NCBI RefSeq assembly: GCF_902833145.1
Contig: NZ_CADFEN010000008.1
Span: forward strand, 186,001-250,000
Length of the DNA: 64,000 nt
Direction of reading: 5' to 3'
Origin: Burkholderia sp. BCC0506
GTDB taxonomy: Bacteria; Pseudomonadota; Gammaproteobacteria; Burkholderiales; Burkholderiaceae
In this document: positions 53,741-62,352 of the stretch, piece after piece
Numbering within the stretch: the stretch's first letter is position 1
Layout of the letters: each line of letters begins with the position of its first letter
Notes under the pieces: model-generated
Seen by the model: only the letters and a program-made list of their open reading frames with translations
Databases searched by the model: none
Told to the model about the DNA's origin: nothing
Position numbers and translations under genes: made by a program

Positions 53741-56011
53741 TCAGAAATCCACTTTCATGCTGACGGCGACCGTGCGGCCGGGCGACGAATATGCGTCGAG
53801 CACCTGCGAATCGGCCGCGATACCGCGCACGTCCGACCAGTTCCAGTACTTGCGGTCGAACAGGTTGCGAATGCCGATCGTCGCGCTCACGTGCTTGTTG
53901 AAGCGGTAGCCGCCGCGCAGGTCGACGACGAACGACGACGGCGGCGTGAAGCACGCCTTGTTCGAGCAGTCGGACTTGTCGACGTCCTTGTCGCGTTTGG
54001 CGGCCTGGAACAGCAGGTCGGTCTGCACGAACCAGCGTTCGCCCGGCTCGTACCGCACGCCGAACACGGCCGAGAACGGGTTCACGGTGTTCAGCGGCTG
54101 GCTGGCCGCGCCGTCGTTCTGCGTCGAGCCCTTCGTGAACGCCATCGCCGTCTTCAGCGTGATGCCGTTCGGCATCGCCCACTCGGCGCGGCCTTCGAGG
54201 CCATGGATGCGCGCGTCGGCGAAGTTCACGTACTGGAACACGAACGGGTCGGCCGGGCGGCCGCTGCCGGCGATCGTCGTGCGCGAGATGAAGTTGCGGT
54301 AGCGGCCCGTGAACGCGGCCGCGCTGTAGCGCACGACGCCGTAGCCGGTGCCGGCCTTGCCGCGCAGGCCGGCTTCGAACGTGTCGCTGGTTTCGGGCTT
54401 CAGGTTCGGATTGCCGATCGACGTGTAGCCGTACACCGGGTTCGAGAAGCTGCTGTTCACCTGGTCGGGCGTCGGCGCGCGGAAACCGTGCGCGTACTGC
54501 AGGTACGGAATGACGGCGGGCGTGATCTCGTAGAGCACGGCGACGCGCGGCGACAGTTCGTTCGCGCTCGTCGACACGGCCTGGCCGGTGAACAGCGGAT
54601 CGTTTTCGGTCGGGCTCAGCCGGTACGTGTCGAAGCGCAGGCCCGGCGTGACGAGCAGGCGGCCGTAGCCGATCTGGTCCTGCACGAACGCGCCGAACAA
54701 CGTGTAGTCGGTGTCGGGGAACGCCTTGTTCGGGAACGCTTCGCCGACGCCCGGCACCGTGCCGTCGCGTAGGTTCGTCACGCGCGACACGCTGCCGTCC
54801 ACGCCGTAGAGCAGCTTGTGCGCGAGCGGGCCGGTCGCGAAGCCGCTTTCGGCGAACGCCGAGCCGCCGAACGTGCGTTCCTTGTACTGGTTGTCGCGCG
54901 AACGCGAGGGCAGTCTGCCGCGCGTCTCGAACGCGTGCTGGTCCTGCTTCGCGTCCTGATAGTAGAACTGCACGTGCGCGGTCTGGAACCAGCGGAATGC
55001 GTCGCCGCGGAAGTCGTAGTCGACGCTGAAGCGGTTGCGCTCGAGCCGGTCGTAGGTCGTGAGGCCGAGCGTGGCCGGCGCATTGATCGCCGACAGCACG
55101 TCGGTGCTCACGCGCCGCTGCACCGTTTCGGCGGTGAACTTGATCGTGTCGCGCGGGGTGGGCGTGAGCACGAGCTTGCCGAGCAGCGATTCCGAGTAGA
55201 CGTCCTGCGGGTTCGACGTCGTGCGCAGCGTGCTCGCCGTGTTGTTGCCGCCGCGCGTGTCGACCTCGTGGCCGCGCCGGCCGTCGGCGACGATCATCCC
55301 CTGGATGCGATCGTTGCCGCCCGCGGCCGACACGGTCGCGCCGATGCTGCGGTCGGTCGAGTCGTAGCTCGGCCGGAACGAGAAGTAGTAAGGCTTTCCG
55401 TAGATCGACAGCAGGTCGCGCGGGTCCTTCGTGATGAAGTTCACCGCGCCGGTCAGCCCGTCGCTGCCGTAGAGCGCCGACGCCGGCCCGCGCACGATCT
55501 CGATGCGCTTGAGCGTGTCGAGATCGGCGTAGTCGCCGCGGCCCGCTTCGAGCGGACCGAACGAGAATGCGTACGGCAGGCGGATGCCGTCCTCCATCAG
55601 CAGCACGCGATTGCCTTCGAGGCCGCGGATGTTGATGCTCGAATCGCCGTCGCGGCCGCCGCCGAGCGCGGCAGTGCCCGGCCGGTACGCGGTGCGGCGC
55701 ACCGTGATGCCCGGCTCGTAGCGCAATGCGTCCTTGATGTTGGTGACCTGCTGCTCGTCGAGATCCTCGTCGGTGATCACCGACACGGACGCCGCCGTGC
55801 GGCTCGCCGCGGTGGCGGTGCGGGTGGCCGTGACGGTGACGGGGTCGAGCAGCGCCGCATCGCCGCGCGTGGACGCGGCGGCAGTCGGAACGGCGGAAGG
55901 CGGGGTGGCGCGTTGTGGCGACGAATCGGCGTGAGCCGTGACCGCGGACAGGCCGAACGCGCCGAACAGCGCGGCCCGGATCGGCCGCCGCGCCAGCGTA
56001 TAGCAATGCAC
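53741..56011 (-). CDS. hmuR: TonB-dependent haem/haemoglobin receptor
   Basis: A 756-residue outer-membrane receptor: signal peptide (cleavage near AHA-DSS), a TonB box (LDPVTVTATRT), an N-terminal plug (ALYGSDGLTGAVNF) and a 22-strand barrel. FRAP (about residue 510) and NPNL (about 535), the haem-receptor hallmarks, are both present. The His usually found between them (His461 of HemR) is absent here. The start is GTG at 56011, 7 nt after GGGAG. The C-terminus ends in Phe, as outer-membrane barrels do. First gene of the operon; a Fur box lies about 130 bp upstream. Confidence 0.94.
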   Translation of the reverse strand: MHCYTLARRPIRAALFGAFGLSAVTAHADSSPQRATPPSAVPTAAASTRGDAALLDPVTVTATRTATAASRTAASVSVITDEDLDEQQVTNIKDALRYEPGITVRRTAYRPGTAALGGGRDGDSSINIRGLEGNRVLLMEDGIRLPYAFSFGPLEAGRGDYADLDTLKRIEIVRGPASALYGSDGLTGAVNFITKDPRDLLSIYGKPYYFSFRPSYDSTDRSIGATVSAAGGNDRIQGMIVADGRRGHEVDTRGGNNTASTLRTTSNPQDVYSESLLGKLVLTPTPRDTIKFTAETVQRRVSTDVLSAINAPATLGLTTYDRLERNRFSVDYDFRGDAFRWFQTAHVQFYYQDAKQDQHAFETRGRLPSRSRDNQYKERTFGGSAFAESGFATGPLAHKLLYGVDGSVSRVTNLRDGTVPGVGEAFPNKAFPDTDYTLFGAFVQDQIGYGRLLVTPGLRFDTYRLSPTENDPLFTGQAVSTSANELSPRVAVLYEITPAVIPYLQYAHGFRAPTPDQVNSSFSNPVYGYTSIGNPNLKPETSDTFEAGLRGKAGTGYGVVRYSAAAFTGRYRNFISRTTIAGSGRPADPFVFQYVNFADARIHGLEGRAEWAMPNGITLKTAMAFTKGSTQNDGAASQPLNTVNPFSAVFGVRYEPGERWFVQTDLLFQAAKRDKDVDKSDCSNKACFTPPSSFVVDLRGGYRFNKHVSATIGIRNLFDRKYWNWSDVRGIAADSQVLDAYSSPGRTVAVSMKVDF

Positions 56012-56141
56012 AGGTGGTCTCCCATTGACGATAACAAGCCCGAAGGCTGGCTGGGTGACGCGTTCACCTGGCTGGCCCGGTTGCGTGCGCTACGCGCGGC
56101 AAACGGCGATTTGAAAGGCAACTGACAACTTTACCAGTGTA

Positions 56142-56160
56142 AATGAGAATTATTATCAAT
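56142..56160 (-). promoter_or_regulatory. Fur box upstream of hmuR
   Basis: On the minus strand ATTGATAATAATTCTCATT, matching the Fur consensus GATAATGATAATCATTATC at most positions, 131-149 bp upstream of the hmuR start. Iron-replete Fur would repress the haem operon. Confidence 0.85.
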
Positions 56161-56241
56161 ACAAGGACGCAAAGCGGGCCGTGCGAGTGAGCGCTCGCCT
56201 GCGCGGCTCGGGCGAGCCGTGGCGGACGGTCCTGACGGCGC

Positions 56242-56469
56242 TCAGGCCAGCGCTTCGAGGCGAATCAGCAGGTTGCGCGCATGCGCGATGAACGCGTCGT
56301 GCGTGGCGCGATCGCTGTGGCTTTCGATACCGGCCTGTTCGGCGAACGCGATCTGCTCGGTGTAGAGCTCGACGAGCGCGCGGCGTGTGTCAGGGGGAAG
56401 CGCGCGGATCATCGACACGATCAGCAGTTCCTGCGCGCGAAGCATGCCGGACAGCGATTGAGCGTTCAT
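56242..56469 (-). CDS. Small helical hypothetical protein (75 aa)
   Basis: 75 residues: MNAQSLSGMLRAQELLIVSMIRALPPDTRRALVELYTEQIAFAEQAG ... HDAFIAHARNLLIRLEALA, all-helical by composition with no signal peptide. The open frame continues to 56619 but the ATG at 56469 (preceded by GAGGAGG-like GGAGGCC) is the plausible start. Family unrecognised. It sits just upstream of hmuR on the same strand with 231 bp between, the Fur box included. Confidence 0.6.
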   Translation of the reverse strand: MNAQSLSGMLRAQELLIVSMIRALPPDTRRALVELYTEQIAFAEQAGIESHSDRATHDAFIAHARNLLIRLEALA

Positions 56470-56590
56470 GCTGGCCTCCTCGGACGATGCGGCGGCGAGC
56501 CGCTCTTTCCATACTAGGCGGTTGGCGTTGCGGGTGGAGGCGAGGTGCGTGCGGCCCGCGCGAACGGGCGCGTGACGGATGCGAAGGAAA

Positions 56591-56974
56591 TCAGCCGGCC
56601 GCGGTGGCGGACTGCGCATCGCGCACGACCTGCGCGACGCGTTCGACGAACTCGGCGTCGACGCTCGACAGCGCTTCGCGCTTGCCGTCGGGCATCTCGA
56701 CCATCAGGCGATACGTGACGTCCTGCGTGGTCCACGCGAGATAGCCGACGACGACGAGCATCACGCCGACCACGAGCGCGGCGCTCGATGCGCCGATGTC
56801 GCCTGCGACGGCGACGGCCGCGCCGATCAGCGAGATCAGCGACGGCACGAGACGGTTCTTCGGAATCTTGACGACGTCGACGTGGCGAATGTCACGCAGC
56901 GCGAATATCTGCCCGGCGGCCGACAGGCCGTTGCGCGTGACCATCACGCCACGTTCGTTGAATGCGTTTTCCAT
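56591..56974 (-). CDS. DUF6232-like membrane protein (127 aa)
   Basis: 127 residues: a soluble start (MENAFNERGVMVTRNGLSAAGQIFALRDIRHVDVVKI), two helices (VPSLISLIGAAVAVAGDIGASSAALVVGVMLVVVGYLAW) and a soluble C-terminus (TYRLMVEMPDGKREALSSVDAEFVERVAQVVRDA). This two-helix layout with flanking PH-like strands fits DUF6232. Function unknown. ATG at 56974. Same strand as its neighbours. Confidence 0.7.
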   Translation of the reverse strand: MENAFNERGVMVTRNGLSAAGQIFALRDIRHVDVVKIPKNRLVPSLISLIGAAVAVAGDIGASSAALVVGVMLVVVGYLAWTTQDVTYRLMVEMPDGKREALSSVDAEFVERVAQVVRDAQSATAAG

Positions 56975-57098
56975 CGTGTGTTGCGTGGACGAAAACGCGC
57001 AGCGTAGCAGGTTTCGTTGCCGCGTCAAACGAGACCGACTGCCGCACGATGCGTGCGGCGCGGCCGAAACACGGCACGCGGGTGGAGCGGAAACGCGT

Positions 57099-57359
57099 TC
57101 AGAACTGCAACCGGCCGTCGCCGTAGAGCCGACCCGGCACGTGCGACGCGACGACCTCGGCGATTTCCTCGTCGGTCGATTCGGCCGGCACGATCTGGCG
57201 CCGCGCGGGCGCGTCGAGATGCATCGTCCATTCGACGAGGCGATACGGGCGGCCCCAGGGGCGCTGCATTTCAACCGAGACGCGGCAGCTCTGGACCGGC
57301 AGCGAGTGTTGGCACGTCAGAATCGCGTGCAGATGGCTGAAAACGGTATCTTCGATCAT
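57099..57359 (-). CDS. Small hypothetical protein (86 aa)
   Basis: 86 residues starting MIEDTVFSHLHAILTCQHSLPVQS and ending VPGRLYGDGRLQF; it contains a possible alpha/beta fold but no recognisable motif. ATG at 57359 sits 5 nt after GGAGG; the ATG at 57362 is too close to it. It lies downstream of the porin and the second terminator of that locus. Confidence 0.6.
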   Translation of the reverse strand: MIEDTVFSHLHAILTCQHSLPVQSCRVSVEMQRPWGRPYRLVEWTMHLDAPARRQIVPAESTDEEIAEVVASHVPGRLYGDGRLQF

Positions 57360-57412
57360 CATGGCCTCCGATCCGGTCTTGTGGGCAATCGATGGCGGCG
57401 CCGTCGGCGTTT

Positions 57413-57441
57413 AAAAAAAAAGCCGCCGATGCTCAGGCGGC
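57413..57441 (-). terminator. Second terminator downstream of the porin
   Basis: On the minus strand: stem GCCGCC/GGCGGC (57436-57441 with 57422-57427), 8-nt loop and nine T (A at 57413-57421). It follows the porin terminator by about 60 bp and a short hairpin (57454-57469, arms TGAGAG/CTCTCA). Either a backup terminator or the end of a small transcript. Confidence 0.75.
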
Positions 57442-57501
57442 CAACAGGGGGGGTGAGAGCATCCTCTCAGCCCAGAATTAAGCGAAACTTAAAAGCCCCA
57501 T
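57442..57501 (-). ncRNA. Candidate small RNA between the two porin terminators
   Basis: About 60-90 nt on the minus strand between the porin terminator's T run and the nine-T terminator. It holds a small hairpin (57454-57469) and a leader GTTTCGCTTAATTCTG. No clear -10/-35 is seen, so it may only be a 3'-UTR fragment. Speculative. Confidence 0.25.
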
Positions 57502-57530
57502 AAAAAAGCGCCCCGCGTGGAGCGGGGCGC
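57502..57530 (-). terminator. Porin terminator
   Basis: On the minus strand: 9-bp stem GCGCCCCGC/GCGGGGCGC (57508-57516 with 57522-57530), 5-nt loop, then six T (A at 57502-57507). It lies 47 bp past the porin stop. Confidence 0.95.
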
Positions 57531-57577
57531 TTCTTGCCGTCGTATCCGCGAGTGACGCGGACAGTTAAGCGAACGCT

Positions 57578-58735
57578 TTAGAACTTGTGGCGGATACCGA
57601 TGCGTGCGGCGATCTGGTTCTTCGAACCCGTACCCGACGTGTTGAAGTAGCTCGTGCTCGAGCCGATCTGCGCTTGCACACCCTTGCCCGATGCCTGCTG
57701 GTACACGACCAGGCCGTACACGTCCGTACGCTTGCTGAGCGCGTAGTCGGCGATACCGTTGACCTGGTTCCAGTGCCACGAGTTGCCGTTCTGCGTCGCG
57801 TTCGTGTACGTGTAGCCGAGGCCGCCCGACAGTGCCGGCGTGAATGCGTACTTCGCGCCTGCTTCATACGCGTTGTAGAACGTGCCGCCCGCGCCCGACA
57901 CCGTCGAGAACTGCGTACGCGTCCACAGCAGCCATGCCGTTGCCGGGCCCCACACGTAGCGGCCGCCCACGCCGTACGTGCGCAGGTCGCGGACGTTGCC
58001 GGTGCTCAGGTTCGCGATCGTCGTCGAGAAGGCCGGCGTCGACTGGCTCGGGAAACGGATGTCCGTGTACGCCGCGCCGACCGAGACCGGGCCGTTCGCG
58101 TAGTTCAGGCCGAAGCTGTATGCGCGCGACGAGCCGGCGGTCGTCGTCGTGCCCGTCGTCGTGGCCGGTGCGCCGGCGAAGTCGGTCGAGTTCGAGAAGC
58201 CGTACAACGCGCCGAACGTGAAGCCCGAGTAGTTCGCGCTCTGGAACTTCACGGCGTTGTTGATGCGGCTCGACGTGAGCTGGTCGATGTTGTTCACGTG
58301 GTACGCGTAGTTACCCGCGACCGTGTTGCCGCCCGTCGAGTAGTTCGAACCGAGGATGTCGGTCGAGAACGAGTACTGGCGGCCGAACGTGACCGTGCCG
58401 TATTGCGACTGGCTCAGGCCGACGTAAGCCTGGCGGCCGAAGATCGCGCCACCCTGGCCGATCGTGCCGTTGCCGCTGTTGAAGCCGTTTTCGAGCACGA
58501 AGATCGCCTTCAGGCCGCCACCGAGGTCTTCGGTGCCGCGCAGGCCCCAACGGCTGCCCTGGGCCACGCCGTCGTCGTACTTGAACAGCTTGCCCGTGCC
58601 GCCGTTGGCGGTCTTGCTGTGGTTCACATAGCTGATACCGGCATCGATGACGCCGTACAGGGTCACGCTGCTTTGTGCGTGTGCCGTGCCGGCCGTTGCT
58701 GCCAGGGCGGCGATGGTCAACAGTTTCTTGTTCAA
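57578..58735 (-). CDS. Trimeric outer-membrane porin
   Basis: A 385-residue general porin: signal peptide (MNKKLLTIAALAATAGTAHA), first strand SVTLYGVIDAGISYVNHS, strand ends such as RWGLRGTEDLGGGLKAIF and ENGFNSGNGTI, and the C-terminal ARIGIRHKF ending in Phe, as outer-membrane barrels require. It fits the OpcP/Omp38-type diffusion pores of Burkholderia. Start is TTG at 58735, 6 nt after GGAG; no in-frame ATG is close. A 21-bp palindrome lies about 100 bp upstream. Monocistronic, with a strong terminator. Confidence 0.93.
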   Translation of the reverse strand: MNKKLLTIAALAATAGTAHAQSSVTLYGVIDAGISYVNHSKTANGGTGKLFKYDDGVAQGSRWGLRGTEDLGGGLKAIFVLENGFNSGNGTIGQGGAIFGRQAYVGLSQSQYGTVTFGRQYSFSTDILGSNYSTGGNTVAGNYAYHVNNIDQLTSSRINNAVKFQSANYSGFTFGALYGFSNSTDFAGAPATTTGTTTTAGSSRAYSFGLNYANGPVSVGAAYTDIRFPSQSTPAFSTTIANLSTGNVRDLRTYGVGGRYVWGPATAWLLWTRTQFSTVSGAGGTFYNAYEAGAKYAFTPALSGGLGYTYTNATQNGNSWHWNQVNGIADYALSKRTDVYGLVVYQQASGKGVQAQIGSSTSYFNTSGTGSKNQIAARIGIRHKF

Positions 58736-59044
58736 AGGATTCTCCGAGCGAATGAATGGCGTGTCCAGTTGCGGTTCCGGCGCTCTCTATGGGCGCTTTC
58801 ACGGACCGGCGCAACTTTATCGGCGGGCCACGTAATGAATATGACAGTTGCTGTCATATGAAGAATGTGTGGTGCCGATGCGACACTGAATTCTGCCCGG
58901 GTTGTATATCGGTGGTTATACCGAATTCGCCTGTCGTTCGATCCCTATCGGGAATATGCACATGAAATAAGCTTGGTTTGCGGCGTCCGCGCCCCGTGCC
59001 ACGATCCGTGCTCCAACAAACGACATGGGACAAGAGGACACCAC
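58736..59044. other. 309-bp divergent region between porin and MetQ-like gene
   Basis: AT-richer than its flanks, with the 21-bp palindrome and runs such as AAGAATGTG and TATATCGGTGGTTATACC (58900-58920). It holds the promoters of both genes. No further gene seen. Confidence 0.5.
58839..58859. promoter_or_regulatory. 21-bp palindrome upstream of the porin
   Basis: Arms ATATGACAG (58839-58847) and CTGTCATAT (58851-58859) around TTG; perfect. It is 104-124 bp before the porin start and about 190 bp before the MetQ-like gene. Operator of an unidentified regulator. Confidence 0.7.
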
Positions 59045-59851
59045 ATGCGACGTTCGATCCTGACCGGCCTCGGCGCACTCGCCGCCGCGCTGGCATTCGC
59101 CGCGCCCGGCGCGCACGCCGACCCGCAAACGCTGAAGATCGGCACGATGAGCGGCCCCGACGCGCAAATCTGGACCGAGGTGACGAAGGTCGCCGCGCGC
59201 GAAGGCCTCGCGATCAAGGTCATCGAATTCAACGACTACGTGCAGCCGAACGCGGCGCTCGATGCCGGCGACCTCGATGCGAACGGCTTCCAGCACCAGC
59301 CGTTCCTCGACAGCCAGATCAAGCAGCGCGGCTACAAGATCGTCAACGTCGGGCTTACCTACACCGCGCCGATGGGCTTCTATTCGAAGAAGCTCAAGTC
59401 GCTGAAGGACCTGCCGGTCGGCGCGAAGGTCGGGATCCAGAACGATCCGTCGAACGGCAACCGCGCGCTGTTGCTGCTGCAGAAATACGGGGTGATCAAG
59501 CTGAAGGCCGGCGTCGGCACGAACGGCGTGAACGCGACGCCGCTCGACGTCGCCGAGAACCCGAAGAAGATCAAGATCGTCGAGCTCGACGCCGCGCAAC
59601 TGCCGCGCGCGCTGCCCGATCTCGATGCCGCGTCGATCAATACCGACTACGCGGTGAAGGCCGGGCTCACGCCGGTGAAGGATGCGATCGCGATCGAGGA
59701 CCTGCGCGGGCCGTACGCGAACCTGATCGCGGTGCGCGCGCAGGACAAGGACAAGCCGTGGGTGAAGAAGCTCGTCGCGGCCTATGAATCGGACGACGTG
59801 CGCAAGTTCATCGACCAGAAGTTCGGCGGCGCGATCGTGCCGGCGTTCTGA
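59045..59851 (+). CDS. MetQ/NlpA-family periplasmic binding protein
   Basis: A 268-residue substrate-binding protein: signal peptide with AHA-D cleavage (after residue 25) and no lipobox Cys, so it is soluble periplasmic. LKIGTMSGPDAQIW, VQPNAALDAGDLDANGFQHQPFLD and NDPSNGNRALLLLQ are NlpA/MetQ motifs. No metN or metI is adjacent, and the ligand need not be methionine. ATG at 59045 follows GAGG. A GC-rich hairpin at 59915-59938 follows the stop. Confidence 0.88.
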   Translation: MRRSILTGLGALAAALAFAAPGAHADPQTLKIGTMSGPDAQIWTEVTKVAAREGLAIKVIEFNDYVQPNAALDAGDLDANGFQHQPFLDSQIKQRGYKIVNVGLTYTAPMGFYSKKLKSLKDLPVGAKVGIQNDPSNGNRALLLLQKYGVIKLKAGVGTNGVNATPLDVAENPKKIKIVELDAAQLPRALPDLDAASINTDYAVKAGLTPVKDAIAIEDLRGPYANLIAVRAQDKDKPWVKKLVAAYESDDVRKFIDQKFGGAIVPAF

Positions 59852-59914
59852 ACGGCATTCGCGCGTCGCGGCCGGCGGCGCGGTATCGGCCGCCGACGCG
59901 CGCGCCGAAAAGCT

Positions 59915-59938
59915 AATCGCCCGCGCAAGCGGGCGATT
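59915..59938. terminator. Bidirectional hairpin between MetQ-like and AstE-like genes
   Basis: 10-bp stem AATCGCCCGC/GCGGGCGATT with a GCAA loop (59915-59938), flanked by short T tracts on both strands, lying between convergent genes. Confidence 0.7.
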
Positions 59939-60004
59939 TCGTTGGGGCAGGCGATTTGCCTGCGCTGCACGCCGTAACCCGGCGCGCGGGCCGGGCGCTC
60001 GGGC

Positions 60005-61120
60005 TCAGGCCGACAGCAGCGAACCGGTGCGGATCGCGGTCGCGCCGGCGATGCGCGCGACTTCCATGCCGGCCGTCGCGAAGCGCACGATCTGGCGCGC
60101 GTACAGCACGCCCGACACGCTGCTCTTCAGCGTGACGACGCGATCGGTCAGCGGATCGACGATGTCGGCCACGGCCTGGCCGGCCTCGATCATCACGCCG
60201 ACCGGCGTGCGGAACACGATCACGCCCGACACGGGCGCGACGAGCGGATCGGTGCCCGCGAGCGGCGTGGCCGGATGCGCGAGCGGCGGCAGCGGCGCCG
60301 GCGTGCCGTCGACGATGCCGCGCTCGGTCAGGTACTCGACGATCGCCTGCGCATCCTGTTCGGCGAACTCGTACGACACGTCGCGTTCGCTGCGCAGTTC
60401 CACCGTCACGGAAATCGCGCCGTTCGGGATCGGGAAGCGGTCGCCGAAGCGGCTGCGCAGATCCGACCAGCAGAAGCTGTGGATTTCGTCGAACGGGTTG
60501 CCGACCGAATTCAGCGCGAGCAGCGATGCCTTTGCATCGAGATAGCGCGCCAGCGGTTCGACGTCTTCCCAGAGGTCGGGATTCGTGTAGAGGTGCATCA
60601 CCGCATCGCTGTCGCAGTGCAGGTCGAGCACGATATCGGCGTCGAACGACAGTTTCTGCAGCGCGAGGCGCTGCGAGTCGAGTTCGGTGCGCGGCTTCTG
60701 TTCGTCGAGCGCTTCGCGCATCGCGGCGCGCACGACGGCGAGGTTGCGCTGCGCGTCGTTCGTGAGGCGGCTTTCGACGCGCGGCAGCACGAGCGCCGCG
60801 AGATCGTAGAAATTGCGGTTGAAGTTCTGCATCGAGCCGAGCTCGAAGCGGCCGAGGTGATCGCCGAACACGTGTTGCGACAGGCCGATCGGGTTGGGCA
60901 CGGGCACGATGACGATTTCGCCGCGCAGCTTGCCGGCCGTCTCGAGCGCGGCGATCTTGCGGCGCAGCAGCGTGGCGACCAGCATGCCGGGCAGCTCGTC
61001 CGCGTGCAGCGACGACTGGATGTAGACCTTCTTGCCGCCGCGCGGGCCGTAGTGGAAGCTGGTGATCTGGCGTTCGGTGCCGACGGCGGGGGAAATCAGC
61101 GGATGGGTCTGCGTTTGCAT
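60005..61120 (-). CDS. Succinylglutamate desuccinylase/aspartoacylase-family zinc enzyme
   Basis: A 371-residue AstE/AspA-type protein: QSSLHADELPGM supplies the first metal ligands (His39, Glu42) and DLHCDSDAVMHLY the second His. The C-terminus has a lipoyl/biotinyl-like beta-sandwich (FRTPVGVMIEAGQAVADIVDP), as in this branch. Bacterial members hydrolyse N-acyl amino acids. ATG at 61120. A terminator separates it from the binding-protein gene on the same strand. It lies next to a basic-amino-acid binding protein, suggesting N-acyl-arginine/ornithine use. Confidence 0.85.
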   Translation of the reverse strand: MQTQTHPLISPAVGTERQITSFHYGPRGGKKVYIQSSLHADELPGMLVATLLRRKIAALETAGKLRGEIVIVPVPNPIGLSQHVFGDHLGRFELGSMQNFNRNFYDLAALVLPRVESRLTNDAQRNLAVVRAAMREALDEQKPRTELDSQRLALQKLSFDADIVLDLHCDSDAVMHLYTNPDLWEDVEPLARYLDAKASLLALNSVGNPFDEIHSFCWSDLRSRFGDRFPIPNGAISVTVELRSERDVSYEFAEQDAQAIVEYLTERGIVDGTPAPLPPLAHPATPLAGTDPLVAPVSGVIVFRTPVGVMIEAGQAVADIVDPLTDRVVTLKSSVSGVLYARQIVRFATAGMEVARIAGATAIRTGSLLSA

Positions 61121-61280
61121 GATGAGGGGAGTGCGGCGCAGCCGCGAATGATCCGTGTGCGTGGAAGATCGATTGTACGTTGCCTTCGTCGCCCCCATCA
61201 AACCGGCGCCAGATCGTGCGGATTTCCGTTGAGAATCATCGGGTTGGCACGAAAAAAATAACGCCGGCCGTGCCGCGCGC

Positions 61281-61309
61281 AAAAAAAACGGGCTCCTTGC
61301 GGAGCCCGT
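61281..61309 (-). terminator. Terminator after the binding-protein gene
   Basis: Stem ACGGGCTCC/GGAGCCCGT (61288-61296 with 61301-61309), TTGC loop, and eight T on the minus strand (A at 61281-61288), 36 bp past the stop of the binding protein. Confidence 0.93.
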
Positions 61310-61344
61310 CGGTGTCGCGCTCGATCGCGCGTCGGTCGGCCGGA

Positions 61345-62127
61345 TTACTTGCCGTAGACGTCGAAATCGAAGTACTTCTTCGCGATCTTCTGGTACGTGC
61401 CGTCCTTGCGCATGCCGGCGATCGCGCCGTCGATCTTCGCCTTCAGGTCGGTGTCTTCCTTGCGCAGGCCGATGCCGGCGCCTTCGCCGAGCGTCTTCGG
61501 ATCGTCGAGGTCCTTGCCGGCGAAATCGAAGTTCGCGCCGCGCGGCGTCTTCAGGAAGCCGATCTCGGCCTGCACCGCGTCCTGCAGCGCGCCGTCCAGA
61601 CGGCCCGAGATCAGGTCGGCGTAGACCTGGTCCTGGTTCTGGTAAGGCACGACGGTGACGCCCTTCGACGCCCAGTACGTCTTCGCGTAGGTTTCCTGGA
61701 TCGTGCCCTGCTCGACGCCGACCGACTTGCCCTTCAGCGATTCGGCCGTCGGCTGCAGGCCGGCGCCCTTCTTCGTGACGAGGCGCGTCGGCGTGTTGAA
61801 CAGCTTCGACGAGAACGCGATCTGTTCAGCGCGCGCCGGCGTCATCGACATCGACGACAGCACGCCGTCGAACTTGCGGGCCTTCAGCGCCGGGATCATC
61901 CCGTCGAAGTCGTTTTCGATCCACACGCACTTCGCGTTGATGCGGCGGCAGATCTCGTTGCCGAGATCGACGTCGAAACCGACGACCTTGCCGTCAGCGC
62001 CTTTCGATTCGAAAGGCGGGTAGCTTGCGTCGACGCCGAAGCGTACGGTCGTCCAGTCCTTCGCGTAAGCCGTGCCGGCCGATACGGCGAGCAGGGCCAC
62101 GGTCACAGCCGCAAGAATCTTTTTCAC
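61345..62127 (-). CDS. Lysine/arginine/ornithine-type ABC binding protein
   Basis: A 260-residue periplasmic binding protein: signal peptide (MKKILAAVTVALLAVSAGTAYA), then RFGVDASYPPFESKGADGKVVGFDVDLGN, the classic ArgT/HisJ opening, and SMSMTPARAEQIAFSSKLF. It binds basic amino acids for an ABC importer; the permease genes are not adjacent here. Start is GTG at 62127, 7 nt after AGGAG. Cotranscription with the LysR gene upstream is not obvious (226 bp apart). Confidence 0.92.
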   Translation of the reverse strand: MKKILAAVTVALLAVSAGTAYAKDWTTVRFGVDASYPPFESKGADGKVVGFDVDLGNEICRRINAKCVWIENDFDGMIPALKARKFDGVLSSMSMTPARAEQIAFSSKLFNTPTRLVTKKGAGLQPTAESLKGKSVGVEQGTIQETYAKTYWASKGVTVVPYQNQDQVYADLISGRLDGALQDAVQAEIGFLKTPRGANFDFAGKDLDDPKTLGEGAGIGLRKEDTDLKAKIDGAIAGMRKDGTYQKIAKKYFDFDVYGK

Positions 62128-62352
62128 TCGGTGACTCCTCGTTTTGTTCGATGGGTGCGCGGTTGTGCCGCGCCGTAAACCTTCGGCCCGCCGCGGCTTC
62201 GCGTCGGACTGTCCGTTTCGCCCGCCCGATGGGGGCGCGCGACGTGCGCAAGATTATCAAGACAAAATACCGGCAGGGCGCCTAGGACAAGCCCCGATAC
62301 CGGGCCCGGCGGCGGCGCGTCGGTGCGCCGCCGTTTCACTCACAGGAACGAT

